The position numbers were made by a program, and so were the translations under genes. From Iocasia fonsfrigidae (GTDB lineage: Bacteria; Bacillota; Halanaerobiia; Halanaerobiales; DTU029): a stretch of DNA of 64,000 bases. The notes under the pieces were generated by a model. That model was not told the DNA's origin, did not search any database, and saw only the letters and a list, made by a program, of their open reading frames with translations. The stretch is taken from the NCBI RefSeq assembly GCF_017751145.1, contig NZ_CP046640.1, positions 3,142,137 to 3,206,136 of the forward strand, written 5' to 3'. This document shows positions 46,785 to 57,630 of this stretch, one piece after another; position 1 is the first letter of the stretch; every line of letters begins with the position of its first letter.

Positions 46785-47888
46785 CTAAATTTCATTATAA
46801 TTGCCTTTTATATCTTGGATTTCTCTAATTACTCCTTCAATCTCTTTTTGTGAAGATAGTACTCCTAATTCTAAATGATAATGTCTCTTTTCACCAGGTT
46901 GAAGAAACTTAAGACTACCATCTTTCCTAGCCTTATCCCTGCCTCCTACCCAGGCATTGGCTGGCTCTATTCCCATAACATAATGACCCTGTCCAGTCAT
47001 TTTCCATTGTACAAGATTAGGTAATTCTTTTTTTGAATATGCAATATATAAACCTAAACCTTCTCCATTATTAAATTTGTGGTTAATTAATGCTACTTTG
47101 GTTGAACCACCAATTAATGATGATATTTCATGATAATATACTTTTTCTTCAAAACCAGCAATAGGTGCAGCTACTTTATGATAATCCCTTTGCCCTTTAG
47201 CAGATTCTTCATCCCGGGGCATATAAGAAATAGTTGGTGACAGAAATTCACTTTCTTTATCTAAAAGGGGAAATCCCATATTAAAATGATAAAGAATCAT
47301 ATGTTCAGTCTTTTCAAAACCCAGATTTTCAACAGTATCTTCTATAAAAATTTTACTTTCACCTAACTTAACGGATATTCTCCTTGTTAAGATAAGGTTT
47401 TCACCAAAAACTGTTGTTTCACGTATTTTCCCCTGAACCCATACCCAGTAATCATCACCATCCCACTTACTATCAACCCATACATTATCAGCTGGAATAT
47501 AAGATACCCGTCCATGTAAGCCAAGTTTTTCACCATTATCTTCACAGGGAGCCCCCATATATGAAAGACCACAGGTGGTTAACAATCCTCCATAAAACCC
47601 CCTGAACCAACCCTGGCCTGCTGGTTCGTAATATGTTGAAGCCACTTCTTTTGTACTGGAAATCCAGGCCAGGGAATTCCCCTTAAAGTCCGCATTTCCA
47701 ATACCCATACCCCTACCAGAAAGAACCACAAAAGATAAACCTGAACCATTATTTACTAATACTGCATCAACACCTGCCTGCTTACCACCAGATAATTTAA
47801 CTGGTTTAGCATAACATAATTGGGAAATATCACCTACGCATTCTAAGATCTCTTTTCTAGTATATTGCTTTCCATATAATTCTACCAT
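46785..47888 (-). CDS. DUF4432-type aldose 1-epimerase-like protein
   Basis: The product has 367 residues from the ATG at 47888, with GGGGGTGGG upstream. An earlier start nine codons upstream lacks a site. A galactose-mutarotase-like beta-sandwich is suggested by the segments LHGRVSYIPADNVWV, LILTRRISVKLGESKIFIEDTVENLG and MILYHFNMGFPLLD, and by ESNAWVGGRDK-like WKMTGQGHYVMGIEPANAWVGGRDKA. The LHGR motif corresponds to the conserved His of mutarotases. The sugar is unknown. It is located between the importer genes and the cupin gene and is probably cotranscribed with both. Confidence 0.72.
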   Translation of the reverse strand: MVELYGKQYTRKEILECVGDISQLCYAKPVKLSGGKQAGVDAVLVNNGSGLSFVVLSGRGMGIGNADFKGNSLAWISSTKEVASTYYEPAGQGWFRGFYGGLLTTCGLSYMGAPCEDNGEKLGLHGRVSYIPADNVWVDSKWDGDDYWVWVQGKIRETTVFGENLILTRRISVKLGESKIFIEDTVENLGFEKTEHMILYHFNMGFPLLDKESEFLSPTISYMPRDEESAKGQRDYHKVAAPIAGFEEKVYYHEISSLIGGSTKVALINHKFNNGEGLGLYIAYSKKELPNLVQWKMTGQGHYVMGIEPANAWVGGRDKARKDGSLKFLQPGEKRHYHLELGVLSSQKEIEGVIREIQDIKGNYNEI

Positions 47889-47969
47889 AACCCACCCCCA
47901 TTCCAACAAAATCACTTAAATCTACATTTTATTTAATATTTTATTAGCTGCTCAATTGATTAAAATTTA

Positions 47970-48000
47970 AGAGAGGAGGATTAAACCCCTCCCCCCTCCA
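47970..48000 (-). other. imperfect C/G-rich hairpin after the binding-protein gene
   Basis: GAGAGGAGG and a run of CCCCTCCCCCCTCC can pair around an AT-rich loop, 28 bp after the binding-protein stop. Several registers are possible, so the exact structure is uncertain. Confidence 0.4.
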
Positions 48001-48027
48001 GATAAATCATTAAGTTAAAAAGTCAAT

Positions 48028-48933
48028 TTATTCTACATTATCTCTGGTAATGAGTCTAACTGGTACATAGGTAACTTCTGGCAGTTCTTCTCCATTTAAG
48101 AAATTCACAGCTGCCTCTACACCCATTTCTCCCATTTTGTATGGCTGCTGAGCAACAGTACCAAAGAGTTTTCCTTCCTTAATAGACTCCAATGCATCTC
48201 CAGTTCCATCAAAACCAACAATTTTAACCTTATCTTCTAGTCTTGCTGCTCTTACTGCCTCATAAGCGCCAAGAGCCATTTCATCGTTTTCAGAAAAAAC
48301 TACATCTATTTCTGGATGGGCCTGTAACATATTCTGCATAACTGTCATACCCATAGCACGTTGAGAATCAGCTGGTTGTTTGGCAACAATACTGATCCCC
48401 TTCTCGTTCATTACTTCTGTAAAACCTTCACCCCTTAAGGCCGGAATTTTATAACCTAACTGACATTGGATATGGGCAGCTTCTCCCTCTTCTTCAATTA
48501 AATCTGCAAGGTATTCACCAGCTATCCTGCCACCCTCAAGATTATCAGAGACAATAAATGTTTCGATCTCACCAGCATCAACACCAATATCTAAAACAAA
48601 AACAGGAATACCTGCTCTATTAGCAGCTTCAACCGAACTTACTGCTGCACCTGGATCCCAGGGAGATAATAATATGGCATCAACCTTTTTCTGAATTAAA
48701 TCTTCAACATTAGATAATTCCCTACTCGAATCAGTTCTTGCATCCAATACTACAACATCAATACCAAGTTCATCGGCTTTATCCTTAACACCATCAGCAA
48801 CTGTTACCCAATATTGATTACCTAAATCCTGAACTGCATATCCAAAAACTAATTCTTCAGCCATAGAAACTACAGACATTGAAAAAATTAGAGTCATTAG
48901 CATTACAGAAACAACAAATAATTTTTTGCCCAC
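48028..48933 (-). CDS. ribose-type periplasmic sugar-binding protein (RbsB-like)
   Basis: The product has 301 residues from a GTG behind AAAGGAGG. The signal peptide ends at SMAEE without lipobox. Type I binding-protein features are YAVQDLGNQYWVTVADGVKDKADELGIDVVVLDAR, QKKVDAILLSPWDPGA, GIPVFVLDIG, FSENDEMALGAYEAVRAA and IVGFDGTGDALESIKEG. The last of these is the standard hinge segment of RbsB. It binds an unidentified monosaccharide and delivers it to 49059-51525. Confidence 0.88.
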   Translation of the reverse strand: MGKKLFVVSVMLMTLIFSMSVVSMAEELVFGYAVQDLGNQYWVTVADGVKDKADELGIDVVVLDARTDSSRELSNVEDLIQKKVDAILLSPWDPGAAVSSVEAANRAGIPVFVLDIGVDAGEIETFIVSDNLEGGRIAGEYLADLIEEEGEAAHIQCQLGYKIPALRGEGFTEVMNEKGISIVAKQPADSQRAMGMTVMQNMLQAHPEIDVVFSENDEMALGAYEAVRAARLEDKVKIVGFDGTGDALESIKEGKLFGTVAQQPYKMGEMGVEAAVNFLNGEELPEVTYVPVRLITRDNVE

Positions 48934-49058
48934 TTTGTATTCCTCCTTTGATTTTGTACTACAATTTATAATATTACAAGCTTTTCTTTTATGAAATCAC
49001 CTCCTTATTATATTAGCAGCCTTATGTTATTTTAGTTCTATAAAGAACTGCTATTTAA

Positions 49059-50024
49059 TTAAATAGTAGCTGTTTTTTTAGAGCGCTGGTCAATTAAAAC
49101 AGCTACTACTATCACAACACCAAGTACTACACCCTGCCAGAATGCATCAACATTCAACAGGTTCAACCCATTTCTTATGACCCCCATTATTAAAGCCCCA
49201 ATTAATGTTCCAAATACTGTTCCTTTACCCCCTGACAAACTGGTCCCACCTATTACAACCGCTGCTATAGCATCAAGTTCATAACCATCTCCTGCCAGTG
49301 GATGACCAGAATTAATTCTACCAATAAACATAATTGCTGCAAAGCCACTTAATAAACCTGAAATAGCATAAACCATTATTTTATACTTATTTGTTTTAAT
49401 ACCAGATAGTTTAGTAGCAACCTCATTACTTCCAATTGCATAAACATAACGGCCAAATGGTGTCTTTTTTAATACATAAGCTGCTATTAAAAAAATAATA
49501 ATTGCTTCTATAACTGGAAAAGGAATATCCCCAATATAACCTGAACCAATATAGCGAAAACCATCTGGAAAACCACTAATTGGTCTACCACGTGTATATA
49601 TAAAAGCAATTCCTCTAGCTACCGACATCATACCCAGAGTAGTAACAAAAGCAGGAACCTTACCTATACTAATAACAACCCCGTTAACTAAACCAAGAAA
49701 AGCACCCAACAATACCCCTGTTAAGACTGCGAGTAAAGGGTTCCCGGTAGATTTTAATACTGCTGCCGTCATTACTCCACATAAGCCCAGAATAGACCCA
49801 ACAGATAAATCTATTCCACCAGTTAAAATAACAAAAGTTGAACCAGCTGCTATAACAGAAATAACTGCAACCTGTACTAACACATTGAGAATATTAGTTA
49901 CTGATAAAAAAGCAGGTGATATAATTGCTAAAATAGTACATAAAACAATTAACCCAATTAAAGAACTTAATTCTCTAAAAATATTACTGTTTATTTTGGG
50001 ATTTTTTGCATTAATTTCCTCCAT
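49059..50024 (-). CDS. ribose-type ABC permease (RbsC-like)
   Basis: The product has 321 residues with about 8-10 helices. SVTNILNVLVQVAVISVIAAGSTFVILTGGIDLSVGSI is the hallmark N-terminal stretch of RbsC/XylH permeases, and IGGTSLSGGKGTVFGTLIGALIMGVIRNGLNLL is the conserved coupling region. It starts 1 bp after the ATPase stop and has an AAGGGGG ribosome-binding site. Confidence 0.92.
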   Translation of the reverse strand: MEEINAKNPKINSNIFRELSSLIGLIVLCTILAIISPAFLSVTNILNVLVQVAVISVIAAGSTFVILTGGIDLSVGSILGLCGVMTAAVLKSTGNPLLAVLTGVLLGAFLGLVNGVVISIGKVPAFVTTLGMMSVARGIAFIYTRGRPISGFPDGFRYIGSGYIGDIPFPVIEAIIIFLIAAYVLKKTPFGRYVYAIGSNEVATKLSGIKTNKYKIMVYAISGLLSGFAAIMFIGRINSGHPLAGDGYELDAIAAVVIGGTSLSGGKGTVFGTLIGALIMGVIRNGLNLLNVDAFWQGVVLGVVIVVAVLIDQRSKKTATI

Positions 50025-50025
50025 T

Positions 50026-51525
50026 TTAATTATCCCCCTTTTCTGAAGCCCCTGTTGCGGCTAACATTATCTTTTCTGATGTTGCTTGTTTTCTAGTAAA
50101 TTCAGCAGTTTTTTTACCTCTACACATAACCATAATTCTATCACTTATTCCCAACAACTCCGGCAATTCAGATGAAACCATAATTATCCCAATTCCCCTG
50201 GCAGCCAGCTCCCCAATTATTTTGTATATCTCTGCTTTTGCTCCTACATCAATGCCACGTGTTGGTTCATCCAGGATTAATATTTTAGGGTTAACAGCAA
50301 GCCATTTAGCCAATACAACCTTTTGTTGATTACCACCACTCAGATTTTCTACTAATTGATTAATTGAAGGGGTCTTCACCTGTAATTTTTCAACCAAATG
50401 AACAGCGGCCTTATTTTCTTTAATGGTATCTACTTTTATTGTGCCAGCAAATTCCTTCAGTGATGCTAGTGTTACATTATCTTTAACACTAAATTTTAAT
50501 ACTAATCCCTGCTCTCCTCTATCCTCAGGAATAAGTGCTAAACCATTTTTGACTGCTTCATAGGGATGGGTTATTTTTACTGGTCTATTATCAATAAGAA
50601 TCTCTCCACTGTTAACTGCTAAAACACCAAAAATAGCATTAACCAATTCTGATCGTCCAGCACCAACTAATCCACCAATACCTAAAATTTCACCTGCCTT
50701 TAGTTTAAAAGAAATATCTGAGATGCGATTTTTTACAGTTAGATTACGAACCTCCAATATTGTCTGGCCAATTTCAGTTTCTACCTTGGGGAACATCTCT
50801 GACATCTCACGGCCAACCATTTTCTCTACTAAAGACTGTTCATTTAGTTCCGATATATCCCAACTACCGACATATTCCCCATCACGTAAAACTGTTGCTT
50901 TATCTGCAATACTAAAAATCTCATCCATATGATGACTTATAAAAATAATTGATACCCCTGCTGACTTTAACTTCTTCATTATCTTAAAGAGTATCTCCGT
51001 CTCCCCTGGACTCAATGATGAAGTCGGTTCATCCATTACCAGTATTGATGAGTTTAAAGAAAGGGTTTTGGCTATCTCTACTAGTTGCCGGTCTGCGACA
51101 GACAAATTACCCACAAGGTCGTCTGGCTTAACCCCTGTTTCTAACTGGCTTAAATAATGCTGTGCATTTTTATTTAGTTCATTATATTGAATTTTACCTT
51201 TACTTAAAGGAAACCTACCTAAAAACATATTTTCCGCTACTGTCAGGTGTGGTATCAGGTTTAATTCCTGATAAATCATACCTATTCCTAAACTTTGAGC
51301 AGTTAGAGTGTCAGTAATTTCAACCTCTTTTTCATGAACTGAAATTTTACCAAAGTTCTTTTGATATACCCCGGCTAAAATTTTCATTAAAGTACTTTTT
51401 CCTGCTCCATTTTCACCAACAACTGCATGAATCTCACCCTTTTCAACCATCAAATTAACCTCGTTTAATGCTAAAACACCAGGGAATTCTTTAGTTATAT
51501 TTTTCATTTCCAGTGCTATAGACAT
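50026..51525 (-). CDS. ribose-type ABC ATPase with two nucleotide-binding domains (RbsA-like)
   Basis: The product has 499 residues, the normal length for RbsA/MglA/XylG. The first domain has Walker A GENGAGKSTLMK and signature LSVADRQLVEIAK. The second domain has the degenerate P-loop GLVGAGRSELVNAIFG and signature LSGGNQQKVVLAKWL. The degenerate second P-loop is usual in this family. It is the first transporter gene after the LacI regulator, 21 bp downstream. Confidence 0.93.
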   Translation of the reverse strand: MSIALEMKNITKEFPGVLALNEVNLMVEKGEIHAVVGENGAGKSTLMKILAGVYQKNFGKISVHEKEVEITDTLTAQSLGIGMIYQELNLIPHLTVAENMFLGRFPLSKGKIQYNELNKNAQHYLSQLETGVKPDDLVGNLSVADRQLVEIAKTLSLNSSILVMDEPTSSLSPGETEILFKIMKKLKSAGVSIIFISHHMDEIFSIADKATVLRDGEYVGSWDISELNEQSLVEKMVGREMSEMFPKVETEIGQTILEVRNLTVKNRISDISFKLKAGEILGIGGLVGAGRSELVNAIFGVLAVNSGEILIDNRPVKITHPYEAVKNGLALIPEDRGEQGLVLKFSVKDNVTLASLKEFAGTIKVDTIKENKAAVHLVEKLQVKTPSINQLVENLSGGNQQKVVLAKWLAVNPKILILDEPTRGIDVGAKAEIYKIIGELAARGIGIIMVSSELPELLGISDRIMVMCRGKKTAEFTRKQATSEKIMLAATGASEKGDN

Positions 51526-51546
51526 TTTTTAACCCCCTTTAATACT

Positions 51547-52560
51547 TTATCTACAGACTTTTGTTGAATCCCTTTCTATTAATTTAGGTTTAACAATCAT
51601 TTTATTTGAATCCACCTGTTCATTATTTATATATTTTAACAGCATATTAACCCCATCAGATATCATTTTATCAATTGGCTGAGATAATGTTGTTAAAGCT
51701 GGTTCAGTCATTGATGAAAATTCTATATTATCATAACCTAGCAATGAGATATCATCAGGTATTGTTAAACCATTTGCTTTCAAAACAGATAAGATTCTAA
51801 GGGCTTTAAAATCATTAGATGCAAAGATAGCCGTTGGGGGATTACTAGAATCAAATAGTTGAATAATAGCATCTAGAAACTCCCCTGATCTCCAAACTTC
51901 CTCAGTATGACTAAGTATATATTCTTTCCTAATTTTTATATTGGCATTTTGTAATGCCTGTTTATATCCTTGACGTCGCAAACGTTCAGCCTGGGTAAAG
52001 TCTGATGTAGCAAAAGCAATATTTTTATGGCCAAGTTCCAATAAATATTCTGTAGCCAACATACCACCATAATAATTATCCAAAGTTATTGAAGGAATAT
52101 CATAACCTTGAATATCTCGATCAATCAAAACGATAGGAATATTTTTTCTAGACTTAAAATTAATGATATTGGTCAGGTCTTCCTCTCCACCAATAGAAAG
52201 GATTCCATCAATATTTCTGTCCAAAAGAACCTGTAGGTAGGTTTTTTCTCTAATATCATCATTATCAGTGTTGCAAATTACCACTGTATAATTTTCCTGT
52301 TGAAACTTTCTTTCTGCATGCCAGCATGCTTGTGAATAATAAGGGTTTCTTATATCAGGTACTATTAAGCCAATGGTATTTGTCTGTTTAGTAGCTAAAC
52401 TGCGGGCTACCTGGTTTGGACGATAATCTAAATTATTAACAGCATTAAGCACTACTTCTTTAGTTTCCTGAGAGACTGGACCACTCTTGTTTAATACCCT
52501 TGAAACAGTACTTTTAGATACATTAGCAAATTTAGCAACATCAGCAATCGTAATCTTCAT
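51547..52560 (-). CDS. LacI-family regulator of the rbs-type operon
   Basis: The product has 337 residues. The helix-turn-helix is ITIADVAKFANVSKSTVSRVLNKSG, and the hinge LDYRPNQVARSLATKQTNTIGL is canonical. The core has NPYYSQACWHAERKFQQENY and DDISLLGYDNIEFSSM. It is the first gene of the operon and presumably responds to the imported sugar. Two related sites upstream (52597-52608 and 52673-52685) are candidate operators. Confidence 0.88.
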   Translation of the reverse strand: MKITIADVAKFANVSKSTVSRVLNKSGPVSQETKEVVLNAVNNLDYRPNQVARSLATKQTNTIGLIVPDIRNPYYSQACWHAERKFQQENYTVVICNTDNDDIREKTYLQVLLDRNIDGILSIGGEEDLTNIINFKSRKNIPIVLIDRDIQGYDIPSITLDNYYGGMLATEYLLELGHKNIAFATSDFTQAERLRRQGYKQALQNANIKIRKEYILSHTEEVWRSGEFLDAIIQLFDSSNPPTAIFASNDFKALRILSVLKANGLTIPDDISLLGYDNIEFSSMTEPALTTLSQPIDKMISDGVNMLLKYINNEQVDSNKMIVKPKLIERDSTKVCR

Positions 52561-52596
52561 CTTTCAACTCCTTTTTGCCTTAATGTAAGAAGAGCT

Positions 52597-52608
52597 AAAA
52601 ACGTTCCC
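52597..52608 (-). promoter_or_regulatory. candidate operator of the rbs-type operon, site 1
   Basis: On the minus strand GGGAACGTTTTT has an AACGTT core with central CG. It lies about 37 bp before the LacI start codon. A similar site, GGAACCGTTTTT, lies at 52673-52685. The second differs by one extra C, so the case is modest. Confidence 0.4.
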
Positions 52609-52672
52609 AATTCATTTTATTGGATAATATCCTTGATATATCAACAACTATATCATTTATTATAATTTTTAT

Positions 52673-52685
52673 AAAAACGGTTCCA
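52673..52685 (-). promoter_or_regulatory. candidate operator of the rbs-type operon, site 2
   Basis: TGGAACCGTTTTT on the minus strand resembles site 1 at 52597-52608. The promoter between the two sites could not be fixed, because the best -35/-10 pair has a 19-bp spacer. Confidence 0.35.
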
Positions 52686-52833
52686 CTACTATACTAATTA
52701 TTCTCTATAATATTTTAAATTCCTTCTTTTTTTTAAAATTTATTATTAATCACTCCTTATTCAGTACTAGCATAAAATAAAAATATTGATTTAACCAGCA
52801 GCGGAATTTAAAATTGGAAAGGGGGTTAAATTT

Positions 52834-53013
52834 GTGGAAAGGGAATGTCCTGAAGATACTATACCTTACATCATTAAAGCTGGAGATACACTCTATCAAC
52901 TGGCCCAGGAATATGATACTACCGTTGATGCCATCTTACAGATAAACCCTGAGTTGGAGCCTAAGAATCTTCAGATTGGAGAAAAAATATGTCTACCTAC
53001 CTTAAGACATTAA
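52834..53013 (+). CDS. small single-LysM-domain protein
   Basis: The frame encodes 59 residues from GTG at 52834, with GGAAAGGGGG 8 nt upstream. The whole protein is one LysM domain (YIIKAGDTLYQLAQEYDTTV, then ILQINPELEPKNLQIGEKICLP), with a short CPEDT lead-in and no signal peptide. LysM binds N-acetylglucosamine polymers such as peptidoglycan. In Firmicutes similar short proteins are often linked to spores or the cell envelope. It is the only gene on the plus strand in this window and shares a bidirectional terminator with groEL. Confidence 0.8.
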   Translation: MERECPEDTIPYIIKAGDTLYQLAQEYDTTVDAILQINPELEPKNLQIGEKICLPTLRH

Positions 53014-53025
53014 ACATTTTAAATC

Positions 53026-53067
53026 AAAAAAAGCTGTTTACAGTAGATTACTGTAAACAGCTTTTTT
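53026..53067. terminator. bidirectional intrinsic terminator between the LysM gene and groEL
   Basis: A perfect long stem (A-run, GCTGTTTACAG and its complement, T-run) with the 7-nt loop TAGATTA. A run of A residues on one side and T residues on the other makes it work for both converging genes. Confidence 0.92.
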
Positions 53068-53096
53068 CTATCAATATTAAACTGAATAGGAAGCTT

Positions 53097-54758
<1,662 letters not shown>

Positions 54759-54785
54759 CTATCCCTCCTCATTTAATTTAAACAA

Positions 54786-55055
54786 TTATTCAATTACAGC
54801 TAACACATCGTCAACCTTTATAATTATATACTCAACATCATCAATATTTACTTTGGTACCAGCATATTTATCAAAGACAACCTGGTCACCAGTCTTAATA
54901 TCACAATCTTCACAGCCTTTACCAACAGCAATAACTTCCCCTTGCTGAGGTTTTTCTCCTTTGGCAGTATCAGGAAGGACTATACCACTCTTAGTCTTTT
55001 CCTCCTCTTCGACATACTGAACAACAACTCTGTCATTTAAAGGTTTAATTGCCAT
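54786..55055 (-). CDS. groS: co-chaperonin GroES
   Basis: The product has 89 residues from the ATG at 55055, which has AAAGGGGG upstream. A TTG one codon earlier is not needed. [37 protein letters not shown] carries the mobile loop, and [14 protein letters not shown] is the conserved roof region. It is the first gene of the operon and is controlled by CIRCE. Confidence 0.97.
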   Translation of the reverse strand: MAIKPLNDRVVVQYVEEEEKTKSGIVLPDTAKGEKPQQGEVIAVGKGCEDCDIKTGDQVVFDKYAGTKVNIDDVEYIIIKVDDVLAVIE

Positions 55056-55089
55056 CAATATACCCCCTTTTAGATTTTAATATGTATTG

Positions 55090-55116
55090 TTAGCACTCAT
55101 CAAAAGCGAGTGCTAA
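55090..55116. promoter_or_regulatory. CIRCE operator (HrcA binding site)
   Basis: TTAGCACTC and GAGTGCTAA flank a 9-bp spacer, exactly the consensus. It lies about 35 bp before groES, between the promoter and the start, so HrcA should repress the operon without heat shock. The hrcA gene is not in this window. Confidence 0.97.
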
Positions 55117-55130
55117 TAGCCACAGTTAAT

Positions 55131-55159
55131 ATAATAACTAAGTATCCAGCTAAAATCAA
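55131..55159 (-). promoter_or_regulatory. sigma-A promoter of groES-groEL
   Basis: TTGATT (55154-55159) and TATTAT (55131-55136) with a 17-bp spacer lie just upstream of CIRCE on the minus strand. Confidence 0.75.
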
Positions 55160-55181
55160 GCCTTAATAATCCTCAATTATG

Positions 55182-55202
55182 ACTTTAATATTCCATTAAA
55201 GT
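55182..55202 (-). other. AT-rich hairpin after the radical SAM gene
   Basis: ACTTTAAT (55182-55189) and ATTAAAGT (55195-55202) pair perfectly over 8 bp with a 5-nt loop. It lies 48 bp after the stop of 55250-56602. It has no T run, so termination is uncertain. Confidence 0.35.
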
Positions 55203-55249
55203 GCATTATCTTTAATTAACTGCTGTATTCAACAAATATTAATTATTTA

Positions 55250-56602
55250 CTAAATTATCTCTATTTCTGTTTCACATTCCTGGGCTATAATTTTATAATT
55301 CTTTCCAATTAAATCATTTCCAAAAATATCAAATATTATACCTGGAACTACTATTAAATCATATTTTTTGTTATTCTTCTTAACAGCCTTAATTATATCA
55401 CCACAAAGCAGGAGACCTGCACAGGCAATTGACCCCCCAAAGAAATTATTGCTGACAGCCATAACATCTACGATGGTTTTTGAATAAATACCCTGCATAT
55501 GCTCAGCTACTTTTTGTAATAAACCCTCCGCAAGTATAGAAGTAAGTAAGAGAATGTCCTTTCCTCTGTAATCTCTGATAACTCGTTCTATACTATTAAT
55601 TGTTTTTAGATCCAGATCATAATCAAAGACAAGACCGGACTTTTCCCCGGCCTCTTTTTTTAAGGGGATTTGCACCAGGCTATTATCTCTGTTTATTACT
55701 ATCAGCGGGTCTTTACGCCTGGTGATCAAATCAAAAGCCTCAACTCTACTTTTGACCTCATCAGCTCCCACTCTCTTGACAATATCATTTTTCTTTAATG
55801 GTACTGCAGCAGCAGGGGAAGCAGGGATAATCCCTTTAATACGACAGGTAAAATCATCAATTTGGGGTGGCTCTAATAAAAGGGGAAAAGCGTAGTATTC
55901 AGCCAGTCTATCAACTAAACTAATTAAAGAATTGTAAATACTATCAATATCAAACTTTAGACTATCAGCTGCATACCTGGTATATCCAGGCAGATAAATA
56001 CGGACGGAGGCTGGTTGATAGCTGGCTAAAAAATCTATTGTTTCCACAAGATACTCCCAGCCCATGAGATGGGGCATGGCCACAATACTCCCGTGAAAGA
56101 TGATATTATATTCTTTAAACAATTCTAAGCCCTCAAATACAATAGCAGGGTTTTTATCACCCATTAAAAAAACCCTTTCATCAGGGTCAGAACAATTCAA
56201 TGATATATTAAGCTCGACAGGTTCATTTTCTTTCAAACATTTAATAACTCTATCTGTTAAATAACTCCCATTAGTCGTTATATTAATCTGTTTGTCAGGG
56301 AATTTGTCCCTGATTAAATAAATAATTTCCAGTATAGCTGGATGTGTAAATGGATCTCCCTCTATGATCTTACTGGCAGACTCCCCGATTACTAATGTTC
56401 CATCAGGGGAAAGGAACTCTAATAATTCTTTAATCAGAGAAATGTCCAGATGACCAAAACGGTAGACCTCAAGACCTATCGGGTTATTGCAGTGACTGCA
56501 AAACCTGCAATTCATATTACAAACAGAGGTTATGGGGAGTATGTTATCATTTTGGACTGTTTTTAATAAAATATACCTCTCTCTAGCAGTTAACTCTTTC
56601 AT
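55250..56602 (-). CDS. radical SAM protein with C-terminal DUF512-like region
   Basis: The product has 450 residues. The radical SAM cluster motif CNMNCRFCSHC (CxxxCxxC) is near residue 28. GESASKIIEGDPFTHPAIL and ITTNGSYLTD are typical barrel strands that bind SAM. The C-terminal part (about 300-450), with DILLLTSILAEGLLQKV and NNFFGGSIACAGLLLCGDI, resembles the DUF512 domain of YWIC-type radical SAM proteins. The CAGLLLCGD segment supports this. The substrate is unknown. It follows tsaD by 8 bp and is probably cotranscribed with the t6A genes. Confidence 0.75.
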   Translation of the reverse strand: MKELTARERYILLKTVQNDNILPITSVCNMNCRFCSHCNNPIGLEVYRFGHLDISLIKELLEFLSPDGTLVIGESASKIIEGDPFTHPAILEIIYLIRDKFPDKQINITTNGSYLTDRVIKCLKENEPVELNISLNCSDPDERVFLMGDKNPAIVFEGLELFKEYNIIFHGSIVAMPHLMGWEYLVETIDFLASYQPASVRIYLPGYTRYAADSLKFDIDSIYNSLISLVDRLAEYYAFPLLLEPPQIDDFTCRIKGIIPASPAAAVPLKKNDIVKRVGADEVKSRVEAFDLITRRKDPLIVINRDNSLVQIPLKKEAGEKSGLVFDYDLDLKTINSIERVIRDYRGKDILLLTSILAEGLLQKVAEHMQGIYSKTIVDVMAVSNNFFGGSIACAGLLLCGDIIKAVKKNNKKYDLIVVPGIIFDIFGNDLIGKNYKIIAQECETEIEII

Positions 56603-56610
56603 TTAAACAC

Positions 56611-57630
56611 CTACTTCAGACTAAGATTAGCTGCTGCACCCAGGCTAAATGGTGCAAAATCACCTTTCTGGTACTGATAATATGCAGCAGCACCAATCAT
56701 GGCCGCATTATCTGTACAGAGCTTCAGTAAGGGGGTATATAAAGGTAAATCTTTCTCAGCAAGAGCCATAGACAACTGCTGACGCAGGGTTTTATTTGCT
56801 GCAACCCCACCAGAGAGGATAACACTTTTTACCTCCCGTTCCTGAACAGCCTTCATAACTTTATTAAGCAGGACATCTATTACGGCCTGCTGAAAACTGG
56901 CAGCTATATCTGGAATATGCAGTTTTTTCCCTTTTTGTTTTTGATTGTGAATATAATTTATAACAGCGGTTTTTAAACCACTGAAACTAAAATCATAGTT
57001 GTCTTCATTAATAAAAGGACGCGGAAAATCAACTGCCACCGGGTCTCCTTCTTTACTAATCTTTTCAACAGCCGGGCCTCCCGGGTATCCTATCTCCAGT
57101 ACCCTGGCAATTTTATCAAAGGCCTCACCAGCGGCATCATCTCTGCTGCGTCCAAGTATTTGATAATCCCCTAATTCCTTAAAATAAAGAAGGTCAGTAT
57201 GACCACCAGAAATAGTCAAACAGACTACTGGGGGCTCTATCTGCGGGTTGGAAATAAAATTGGCATAGATATGTCCGGCAATATGATTAACCCCAATAAA
57301 TGGCTTATGAAGGACATAGGCCAGAGCTTTAGCAGCTGATAGACCTACCAACAAACCACCTACTAGACCAGGACCGTAGGTAGCCGCTACTCCATCTATC
57401 TGATCATAAGTAACCCTGGCAGTCTGCAAAGCCTCTTCAATAACTGGATTAATAAGTTCCAGATGCTTACGGGAAGCAATCTCAGGTACTACTCCACCAT
57501 ATTTCCTGTGTAAATCAATCTGTGAAGCCACAATATTTGACAAAACATCAAGGCCATTTTTCACAACTGCTGCAGCAGTTTCATCACACGACGATTCTAC
57601 TGCCAGTATTAACACATCATTCTCCTTCAT
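56611..57630 (-). CDS. tsaD: tRNA t6A37 threonylcarbamoyltransferase subunit TsaD
   Basis: The product has 339 residues from the ATG at 57630, which has GAAGGAG upstream and overlaps rimI by 14 bp. LAVESSCDETAAAVV starts the ASKHA fold, and the metal-binding histidines are in VNHIAGHIYAN. FAGLKTAVI-like FSFSGLKTAVINYI and LSGGVAANKTLR follow. It transfers the threonylcarbamoyl group to A37 of ANN-decoding tRNAs with TsaB and TsaE, both encoded just upstream. Confidence 0.96.
   Translation of the reverse strand: MKENDVLILAVESSCDETAAAVVKNGLDVLSNIVASQIDLHRKYGGVVPEIASRKHLELINPVIEEALQTARVTYDQIDGVAATYGPGLVGGLLVGLSAAKALAYVLHKPFIGVNHIAGHIYANFISNPQIEPPVVCLTISGGHTDLLYFKELGDYQILGRSRDDAAGEAFDKIARVLEIGYPGGPAVEKISKEGDPVAVDFPRPFINEDNYDFSFSGLKTAVINYIHNQKQKGKKLHIPDIAASFQQAVIDVLLNKVMKAVQEREVKSVILSGGVAANKTLRQQLSMALAEKDLPLYTPLLKLCTDNAAMIGAAAYYQYQKGDFAPFSLGAAANLSLK

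Noticed and set aside
52609-52650. Sigma-A promoter for the rbs-type operon (TTGATA and TAAAAT)
   Set aside because: The spacer is 19 bp and the leader is very AT-rich, so many equal matches exist.
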